DNA of 64,000 nt, from assembly GCA_005877695.1 (NCBI GenBank), contig VBOA01000011.1:71697-135696 (forward strand). The letters run 5' to 3'. Source of the DNA: Gammaproteobacteria bacterium (GTDB taxonomy: Bacteria; Pseudomonadota; Gammaproteobacteria; Diplorickettsiales; Diplorickettsiaceae). This document shows, piece by piece, positions 36,433 to 44,345 of this stretch; within the stretch, counting starts at the first letter, position 1, and every line of letters starts with the position of its first letter. Both the position numbers and the translations under genes were made by a program. The notes beneath the pieces were generated by a model, which searched no databases, was not told where the DNA came from, and saw nothing but the letters and a program-made list of their open reading frames with translations.

Positions 36433-37681
36433 GATTGCTAAGCTTGTCCTTTATGATAATTATTGTCAAACACGTACTATTAGTTTAGCGGCTATGCATG
36501 CCCAGCAAGAATTAGAATTTCATCGTCGTTATATTCAAGAATTAGAACGACATGGTAAATTAGATCGAGCATTGGAATTTCTTCCCGATGAAAAAGCTTT
36601 ATTAGAAAGAAAAGCAATGGGCAAAGGTTTAACCAGTCCTGAAATTGCTGTATTACTGGCTTATACCAAAATGTGGGTCAAAGCTGAATTACTTGAAAAA
36701 CATTCTTTAGAAGAAGATTATTTACAACGAGTATTGGAATCTGCTTTTCCCAAACCATTGCGGGGTCGATTTTCTAAATTTATGCAGCAGCATAGTCTAC
36801 GTCGCGAGATTATTGCAACCAAGATTAGTAATGCCATGGTTAATGATATGGGTATTACTTTTGTCTTCCGTTTAAAGACCGAAATTGGTGCAGATATTGC
36901 TTCTATTGCACGTGCTTATGCCATTGCGCACCATGTATTTGGTTTTTCTGAACTCCTCGGAATTGCAGAAAATTTAAATGATGATGTAGCACCCGTAGTT
37001 CGTTACGCTATTATGCGTCAGTTTAATCGGTTGATAAGACGTGCAACTCGATGGTTTATCTATAATTATAAAGATCAACTCACCGATATTTTAGGAATGG
37101 TCGATCGATTTAAGCAATCTATAATTACGTTAAATAAAAAATTACCTAATTTACTTATTGGTGAGGAACGGGAACATTGGGAAAGAAATATTCAAGGGCT
37201 TGTCGAAGCAGGTATTTCAGAGGACGTAGCAAAACGTATTGCCAATGTAGATCATGAATACGCCTTATTAGACATAATTGATGCGGCAAAGAAGAATAAC
37301 TTGGCTTTACAAGATGTTGCCGAACTGTATTTTATGGTAGGAGAGCGATTCGGTTTTACATGGCTGAGATCCCAAATTATGAAGATAACGATCGAAACCT
37401 TATGGGATAATTTGGCAAGAGTGATCTTATTGGATGACCTTGATACCCAACAACGTCATTTGACCGTTATAATTTTACAATGCGTTATAGATAAACAAGG
37501 TAATAATGAAATGTGCTTAGAACAATGGGAGATAGATAATCAAGATTTTATTCGACGTTGGGAACAGTTCTTGGCTGACTTACGTAGTACCGGCGAATTG
37601 AAATTAATGATGTTTTCAGTAGTAATCCGAGAATTAGTCAGTATGGTTAACGCTTCCAAAATTTCAAAAGTAACAAATTAG
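36419..37681 (+). pseudogene. gdhB: C-terminal part of the frameshifted NAD-glutamate dehydrogenase
   Basis: This reading frame (420 codons from the first ATG) carries the C-terminal domain of the large NAD-GDH: NDEIAKLVLYDNY, LDRALEFLPDEKALLERK, KGLTSPEIAVLLAYTK and IRELVSMVNASK. It overlaps the end of the upstream part by 14 bp in a different frame. The two parts add up to the normal length minus a few residues. The ATG has no ribosome site and is simply the first Met after the junction, so independent function is unlikely. Confidence 0.85.
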
Positions 37682-37749
37682 ATAATGTCTTTATTATTTA
37701 ATTTTTAATTTCTCTAAAATTTACTTTTTAGATAATTTTACAAAAAAAC

Positions 37750-37778
37750 TTTTAATATGTTTAAAATGGTAATATAAT
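37750..37778 (+). promoter_or_regulatory. Possible promoter for the NRPS gene
   Basis: A perfect TATAAT lies at 37773-37778, 44 bp before the ATG at 37823. The -35 position (TTTTAA, 37750-37755, spacing 17) is poor, so the promoter may need an activator. A GTTTAAAAT and other AT-rich tracts surround it. Confidence 0.4.
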
Positions 37779-37822
37779 TTACCTTGTGTGAATTCTTAAA
37801 ACAAAAAATGGAATAAAAAAAA

Positions 37823-40800
37823 ATGTTAATTCTTTCTACATTTAATTCGGACTATCTTCAAAAATCAGCTTTAGGACCTCCTCATACTCCTCTCTTGGCC
37901 TCTCTATTGGATTTGCCTCCCAAAGAATCTATTGAAATAAAGTATGTAAATAAAAGTTTAATATTAGAATTAAGTTCTGAAATAAACCAGTCGTGTGTTA
38001 TTTTATTTAGATTATTTGATTTTTTAGAAGCTGATTTAGCTATAGATAAAATTAAATTAGAAACTAATTTAAATCTTATTTTAAATAAAATTATTAAAAT
38101 TAAACAACAAAACTCATTACCTTTTCTGGTTTTTTTATGTCCCAGTCCTGCGAAAATTTATAATGAAGAATTAAAAAAAATAGAAGAAAAATACCTAGAA
38201 GAATTCAATAAAAACAAAATTCACATTTTAAGCTTATCAAATATTAAGGAAATATATGGGAATTTCGAATTTGAAAATCCTGTAGAAGAAGATACACATA
38301 TTCCTTATATTCCTAGATTTTATGCCGCAATAGCCGGATTGTTAGCTAGAAAATTAAATGCAATAAAACAAAATTTTAAACTTATAGCAGTTGATTGCGA
38401 TAACACTTTATGGACAGGTGTCGCATCTGAGAATGGCCCTGAAGGTATTGTATTTAAAGAGCATAATTTTTTGTTGCAGGAATATTTAGTTAAACAATAT
38501 GAAAATGGAAAAATAATCTGCTTGTGTAGCAAAAATGATGAGCAAACTGTATATGATGTTTTTGATCAGCGCGAAGCTGAGATGCCATTAAAACGTAAGC
38601 ACCTTAATGAAAAATTTAATAAAATAAATTGGAAACCTAAGTCTGAAAATATCAAAGTACTTTCAAAAGAATTAAATCTTTTTCCCGATAGTTTTTGTTT
38701 TATTGACGATAATCCCATAGAAATTAACGAGGTAAGTCAAAGTTTAGGTGTATTTTGTATTACGATGCCGCAAAATCTAGCAGATTATAAAAAGTGTTTG
38801 GAACTTGATATTGACGAGCATTTAATTATTACAGAAACAGATAAAAAGCGAGATGAGTTTTATTCAAAAGCTGAGATTAAAGCGGAACTTGCGACCCAAT
38901 TTAATGATCCTGTGGAGTATTTAAGATCTCAAGAATTAGGACAGTCTATTACTATTAGTAAGATTGATTCTGAAGAAGAGATGCAGGTAATTCAAAGAGT
39001 TAGCCAACTATCTGGAAAAACTAACCAATTTAATATTTTTCCTGAATCAAAAGCGATAGAAGTTAATGAGATAAAATCAATAGTTAATAGCCATAAAAGA
39101 GAAGTTTTTATCGGAAGAATTAAAGATAATTTTTCTTCTGAAGACATTACGGCTGTTGCAATCAGTAGTTTGAGTAGAAATAGTTTAATTGTTAGTAATT
39201 TTTTTCTTAGTTGTAGAGTTTTTAATAGAGGGATGGAGTATGAGATGTTGAAGTACATCGCTCAATTTGCTCTACAAGAAGGGAAGCAATATATCAAGCT
39301 TAATTTTAAAAAATCTCAAAAAAATAATTCTGCAAGTAATTTTTTAAATATTTTGAGTGAGGAAAAAAATCCGAAATCTAAGTATTTATTGGATAAAATC
39401 AAAACCCATGTTTGGCTTCATGCTAGCCTCAAGTATTTGTTAAAAAAATTAGGTCTTTATTTAGATTTTAGCTCATTTGATGTAGACAAGGAGTCAATTT
39501 TAAGATTGTCTGCAAGGAAAATAGCATCTATTGATTTAGATGCAATAATTCGTAAAGCGTTGAATTTCTCACAACAATCTTCAAGATCGCAGCTGAATAA
39601 ATTAACGCTAAATAGCAACAAGATCACTCAAAAATATTTAGTTGAATTAAAGCAAAAAATAAGCTCGCTAGAATGTTTATCAAATCAATTTTTTATTGAT
39701 AATACTAGCATAAAATCGATACCGGCATTAGATATTAGGATAAATAAATTATGTAGTGATTTATTAGGTGATGAAGGGCAGGATCAACCACTCGTAGCAA
39801 GAGGTTTAGATTCTTTAACAGCGACAGTATTACGTCTCTCTTTATATAAGAATGAAAACATAATCATCACAATGCAAATGTTGCAATGTGACAAAACAAC
39901 CAGTGTGACCTTAATTGATTACATTAAGCAACAAGAAAAGATTCCTGAAATTATTGCTCAAAATGATAATTTTTATAATCTTGAATTACCGGTTTCCTTT
40001 CAACAACAACGCATTCGGGTTGCAGAACAGCAAGAATCGGCAAGTAATAGCTCTAACTATCATATGCTTGCCTGTTACAAATACAAATTAAGCGAAAATC
40101 TAGACAGCGAAAAATTTGAAGAAGATTTTAAAAACGCATGTCACGAACTTATAAAACTTTATGACGTATTTGGCACAGTCTTTAAAATAAAAAAAAATGA
40201 ATTAACCCAAAAAATTCTTTTGCCTAAAGATAGGAAGTTTTACTTTGAAATTAAAAATATAAAAAATGAGGGATCTTTGGAAGAAGCTATTCAGAAAGAA
40301 ATAGATGTACCTTGGACAATGACTGATAAATCTCTCATTAGAATTACTATCTTTAAAGACCAGGAAGAAAACAATTATTATATTTTATTTCATGTTCACC
40401 ATGCTATTTTTGATGCTAATTCACTTAAAAACTGTCTAGATACTTTATCAACAATATATTCAAATCTAACTAAAAAAGAAAATAGACCAATTCCTTCTCC
40501 ACCCCAATATATTAATTTTATTAATGATCAACAAAAAAAATTGAAAGACGAGGTTTTTCAAATATCTGCATTTAATTTTTGGCAGAATAAATTTTCCAAA
40601 ATTACAAATCCAACAATGCTTCCAGCAGATCAGCATTTAGCAATTTTCAAACCAGCTAGTGAACTTGTTGCTAAAAGACATGAATTTTCTTTAGCGCTTA
40701 AAGAATTATTAGCATTAAAGACCTTGGTTAAATCAGCAGGAGTAACTTGTTTTAGTGCTATTAATGCTTTGTTTGCTTTGTTAATCGCTTCTTATACTTA

Positions 40801-43800
40801 TCAAAAGGATATTACAACGATAACCGCTTTGAATGGGAGGAGTGAGCATCCTTCTTATGATAAAATGGTGGGGTTTTTTATTAATCTATTGGTGCAACAA
40901 TTTGATTTAGATAAAAAACTTCAACTTGATGAATATCTAAAAACTGTCCATAAAAATTTTTTAGCAAGTCAAGAATTTCAAGAAATTTCTTTTGAAAAAA
41001 TTCAAAAAATTTTATTACAGCAAAACATTAAAGATATTTTATTAAATCCTGCGCTCATTTATCAAAGTTATCCTATTCCGACGTTAACATTAAATGGAGA
41101 AGTAGCCGAGTTAGTATTGCCTAAGCAACCCATTATCTTTGATCTAAGAGAAACCTGCCGATTTGGTAATTTCACACTTTTTGCTCAGAAGCACCAAGGT
41201 AAATTAAATTTCGTTATTGAATATGCGTCAGAATTATTTAGCTTAGATTTCATACAAGGTTTTGCTAAAAATTTTCTTCACACAATTTCTAATGCGTGTA
41301 AGAATTCAAAACAAAGCTTGCAAGATATATCGGTGGTATGCGATGAAGAGCGAGAACAATTAATAAGTTTGGGCCAAGGTCCGAAATTTAATTCGGTTGA
41401 AGAAATTAGTTTAATAAATCGATTTCAGGAAATTCTGCGCAAATATCCAGATAATATTGCGCTTTGCTGTGGCCAGAAGCGACTAAGTTATAAAGAGGTC
41501 GATCAACAATCAACCAATTTAGCTCATGCTTTAATTGATGCAAAGGTAAAACAAGGCGATTATGTTGGAATTTTTTTAGATGCAAATTATTTATTTTTTA
41601 TAGCCGAATTAGCGGTAATAAAAGTTAGTGCAGTATTTATTCCTCTTTCTAAAGAAAATCCAAATGAACGACTTCAGTTGATTATTGATGATGCTAAAAT
41701 TAACTTTTTTATCGTTGATGATAATCGTAAAGATTTGTTTGATACAAACGCTCAAGAACATCAGCTCATTCCAATTAATTCGGTTAACAATTCTACTTAT
41801 TTAAATAAAAGATTACCTCAATTAAATAAAAGTACAGATGAATTCTGTGTTCTTTATACATCTGGATCGACAGGGATTCCTAAAGGTGTGGTTCTACAGG
41901 AAAAAGGAATTTTACGTGTGATAGGAACTCCAAAAACGGAGAAAAAAAAAGGAGAGCAAAAGCGTCATTTTACAGAGGTCTTACCAGGTGAAAAAGTAGC
42001 GCAAACTGCAAACCAAGCTTTCGATGCGGCACAACTAGAATTTTGGTTAGCATTTTCTAACGGTGGTACCTTGGTTCTTATTGATAAAGAAACACTTTTA
42101 AATATTAAAAAATTTGGAAATAAATTAATAATTGATGAAATTGGACATATGTGGTTAACCGCTGGATTATTTGACTTTTATGCTAATAATCAACCCGATA
42201 TATTTGCAACTAAATATTTAAAAAATTTGATGGTGGGTGGTGATGTTGTGCATAAAAATACCGTTTTAAAAGTTTTAAACTTTGCAGAAGCCCCTTCGAT
42301 TACAAATGGATATGGACCTACAGAAACCACCATATTTGTATCGACCCATACCTTTAATAAACAAACAATTGATAATTTCAATACTACACTGATCGGTTCA
42401 CCTATCAACGAAACAGAAATAGAAATAATAACGCCTTTCGGAGGTAAAGTTCCCTTAGGAGGTATTGGTGAGTTAGTGGTAAGAGGAGAGGGAGTAGCGA
42501 AAGGTTATTTAAATTCATTGTTAGATAAAAATCGATTTACTGGGGAGTTAGACAATAGAAGTTATCAAACAGGCGATTTAGTAAAATACACGACGAAAGA
42601 TCCGCAAATAATGTTTATAGGACGCAAGGATAGCCAACAAGTAAAAATTAACGGTAATTTAGTTGCTCTTGAAGAGGTTAGAAGCTGCTTATCGCGACAT
42701 CCAGAAGTAAAACAAGTTGAAGTAGATATTTTCGAAAAACAAATAGTAGCTTTTTATACTTTGAAATCTAGCAATAAAAAAATTATTACCAATGAAGAGT
42801 TTCACAAGCATTTGAGTAAGAGTTTACCTTTCTATATGTTCCCTAAATTTTATAAACAAGTGAAAAATTTCTTAGTTAATGTTAACGGAAAATTAGATAA
42901 AAAACAGTTTCAAAAATTTCAGGCAGAATTAAACCAAAAGCAACTTGAAGAAATTCCACCTAACACAAAAAATGGAAAGAGGCTATTAGAATTAATTCAA
43001 AAGATATTAGTTGGATTTCCAGTTAATCCAAGACAAAATCTTTATGAATTTGGCTGTGATTCTATCAATGCTGTAGGCATAATTAATGCTATTAATGAGC
43101 AGTTTGAATCAGAATTTATTAAAAATTTTAAATCAGAATTTATAAATATATTTCAGATAAAATCTGAAAAAGAATTTGAAAGCTATAATGATGAATTTAA
43201 TGATTATTTAAATTATATAAATTTTCATAATCTTGATATAGCTATACAAAAACAACCTACTATTGAGTATTTAGAGAAATTATCAATAGAGAGATTAAAT
43301 CCTGAGACTAACACTAAAGCATGTGAATTATTTAAGAAATTTAAGAATAGAACTAAAGCTGAGGTATTCCAAATATTCGAAAAACTAAAACATGAAACCG
43401 AAACACTTCGGCTATTACTAGATGGTGATAGTAGCTTGCCTTGTATCATATTTTTACCTCCCGCCGGAGGTAGTATAAATTGTTTTAATGAATTAATTAA
43501 AAAAATAGAAGAGCTAAAAAAGATAAAAAAAATAAATTTTGATAACATCTGTTATGGTATTGAAGATCCATTATTTAGTAGCAATCAGCTGAAATCAAAA
43601 ACAACTATGGAAAAAATAGCAGGCTACTATCTATCAATGATAATTAATGAAATTGAAGGTCCATTTATCCTGGTAGGTTATTCGTTCGGAGGTATGCTAA
43701 CTTTGGAAATGGCTGCTAAACATGAGAAATCAGAAAATTCTGAGCATTTAAAGCAATGCATTTTACTAGATACTTGGGTTGTTTCTTGTTTAAGCAAACC

Positions 43801-44302
43801 AGAAAAAAAAGCCTTAAAAATTGAAGTTTTAAATCATTGTGCAGAGCAAAGAAACAAAATTAAGTTTACCGAAAACTCATCTAAGTTATTGGATGCGCTT
43901 AAAGAGTTATGTGAGCATCATCAAGAAATTGGGTTTAAATACAAACCTAAAAGACTTGAATCAACGCCAGTTTGTTTAATAAAAGCTACAAATTGTAATG
44001 AGCAATTTAAAGAAATGCATAAACAAGATAAAAATAATTTTTTACTTAATTTTTTAAATGAGAAATTATTTGAAATTGAAAAAATTAATGCGACGCATTA
44101 TGATATACTAGAGAATGTTGAAGAGAATTCTTTAGCGGAATTATTTTCTAAGAAGGTTAATGAAATAGGCGCCAAAAAAGTTTCAATTAACACTGATGAA
44201 AAACTAGTCGCAGCGGTTGGTTTGTCTAGCTTCTTTACTATTCCTTTAAATGAAATTAATAATGCTCCTAAATTACTTTGTCCCTTCTTAGGCCAAAAGT
44301 AA
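37823..44302 (+). CDS. Multidomain nonribosomal peptide synthetase with FkbH-type loading module and thioesterase
   Basis: The 2159-residue protein is a complete one-protein assembly line. Residues about 1-185 resemble the N-terminal part of HAD-IIIC enzymes (HIPYIPRFYAAIAGLLARK). About 186-330 form an FkbH/HAD-IIIC domain: VDCDNTLWTGVASENGPEG, CLCSKND and FIDDNP. About 340-560 are GNAT-like, the usual FkbH partner. A carrier protein has GLDSLTA (Ser 664). The condensation domain has HHAIFDA (H859, H860, D864). The adenylation domain has YTSGSTGIPKG (about 1345), FDAAQLE (D1401), GYGPTET (about 1496), TGDLV and NGKLD. A second carrier has FGCDSINA (Ser 1747). The thioesterase has GYSFGG (Ser 1954) and a late His (2092). 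FkbH enzymes load glyceryl units from 1,3-bisphosphoglycerate. No epimerase or reductase domain is seen. The phosphopantetheinyl transferase is not in the window. Confidence 0.92.
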   Translation: MLILSTFNSDYLQKSALGPPHTPLLASLLDLPPKESIEIKYVNKSLILELSSEINQSCVILFRLFDFLEADLAIDKIKLETNLNLILNKIIKIKQQNSLPFLVFLCPSPAKIYNEELKKIEEKYLEEFNKNKIHILSLSNIKEIYGNFEFENPVEEDTHIPYIPRFYAAIAGLLARKLNAIKQNFKLIAVDCDNTLWTGVASENGPEGIVFKEHNFLLQEYLVKQYENGKIICLCSKNDEQTVYDVFDQREAEMPLKRKHLNEKFNKINWKPKSENIKVLSKELNLFPDSFCFIDDNPIEINEVSQSLGVFCITMPQNLADYKKCLELDIDEHLIITETDKKRDEFYSKAEIKAELATQFNDPVEYLRSQELGQSITISKIDSEEEMQVIQRVSQLSGKTNQFNIFPESKAIEVNEIKSIVNSHKREVFIGRIKDNFSSEDITAVAISSLSRNSLIVSNFFLSCRVFNRGMEYEMLKYIAQFALQEGKQYIKLNFKKSQKNNSASNFLNILSEEKNPKSKYLLDKIKTHVWLHASLKYLLKKLGLYLDFSSFDVDKESILRLSARKIASIDLDAIIRKALNFSQQSSRSQLNKLTLNSNKITQKYLVELKQKISSLECLSNQFFIDNTSIKSIPALDIRINKLCSDLLGDEGQDQPLVARGLDSLTATVLRLSLYKNENIIITMQMLQCDKTTSVTLIDYIKQQEKIPEIIAQNDNFYNLELPVSFQQQRIRVAEQQESASNSSNYHMLACYKYKLSENLDSEKFEEDFKNACHELIKLYDVFGTVFKIKKNELTQKILLPKDRKFYFEIKNIKNEGSLEEAIQKEIDVPWTMTDKSLIRITIFKDQEENNYYILFHVHHAIFDANSLKNCLDTLSTIYSNLTKKENRPIPSPPQYINFINDQQKKLKDEVFQISAFNFWQNKFSKITNPTMLPADQHLAIFKPASELVAKRHEFSLALKELLALKTLVKSAGVTCFSAINALFALLIASYTYQKDITTITALNGRSEHPSYDKMVGFFINLLVQQFDLDKKLQLDEYLKTVHKNFLASQEFQEISFEKIQKILLQQNIKDILLNPALIYQSYPIPTLTLNGEVAELVLPKQPIIFDLRETCRFGNFTLFAQKHQGKLNFVIEYASELFSLDFIQGFAKNFLHTISNACKNSKQSLQDISVVCDEEREQLISLGQGPKFNSVEEISLINRFQEILRKYPDNIALCCGQKRLSYKEVDQQSTNLAHALIDAKVKQGDYVGIFLDANYLFFIAELAVIKVSAVFIPLSKENPNERLQLIIDDAKINFFIVDDNRKDLFDTNAQEHQLIPINSVNNSTYLNKRLPQLNKSTDEFCVLYTSGSTGIPKGVVLQEKGILRVIGTPKTEKKKGEQKRHFTEVLPGEKVAQTANQAFDAAQLEFWLAFSNGGTLVLIDKETLLNIKKFGNKLIIDEIGHMWLTAGLFDFYANNQPDIFATKYLKNLMVGGDVVHKNTVLKVLNFAEAPSITNGYGPTETTIFVSTHTFNKQTIDNFNTTLIGSPINETEIEIITPFGGKVPLGGIGELVVRGEGVAKGYLNSLLDKNRFTGELDNRSYQTGDLVKYTTKDPQIMFIGRKDSQQVKINGNLVALEEVRSCLSRHPEVKQVEVDIFEKQIVAFYTLKSSNKKIITNEEFHKHLSKSLPFYMFPKFYKQVKNFLVNVNGKLDKKQFQKFQAELNQKQLEEIPPNTKNGKRLLELIQKILVGFPVNPRQNLYEFGCDSINAVGIINAINEQFESEFIKNFKSEFINIFQIKSEKEFESYNDEFNDYLNYINFHNLDIAIQKQPTIEYLEKLSIERLNPETNTKACELFKKFKNRTKAEVFQIFEKLKHETETLRLLLDGDSSLPCIIFLPPAGGSINCFNELIKKIEELKKIKKINFDNICYGIEDPLFSSNQLKSKTTMEKIAGYYLSMIINEIEGPFILVGYSFGGMLTLEMAAKHEKSENSEHLKQCILLDTWVVSCLSKPEKKALKIEVLNHCAEQRNKIKFTENSSKLLDALKELCEHHQEIGFKYKPKRLESTPVCLIKATNCNEQFKEMHKQDKNNFLLNFLNEKLFEIEKINATHYDILENVEENSLAELFSKKVNEIGAKKVSINTDEKLVAAVGLSSFFTIPLNEINNAPKLLCPFLGQK
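43107..43143 (+). repeat. 13-bp direct repeat inside the second carrier domain
   Basis: AATCAGAATTTAT occurs at 43107-43119 and again at 43131-43143, an offset of 24 bp (8 codons). It encodes repeated SEF(I) segments. The repeat lies between carrier helix 2 and the PTIEYLEKL helix, where carriers normally have a much shorter linker. It suggests a local tandem duplication. Confidence 0.6.
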
Positions 44303-44345
44303 AATAATGAAGTTAATAGGTAATTTTTGAGGAGTTAAAGCGAAT

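Noticed and set aside
36400..36450. Programmed ribosomal frameshift joining the two gdhB parts
   Set aside because: No slippery sequence or downstream structure is evident, and several residues present in homologues are missing, which points to a deletion.
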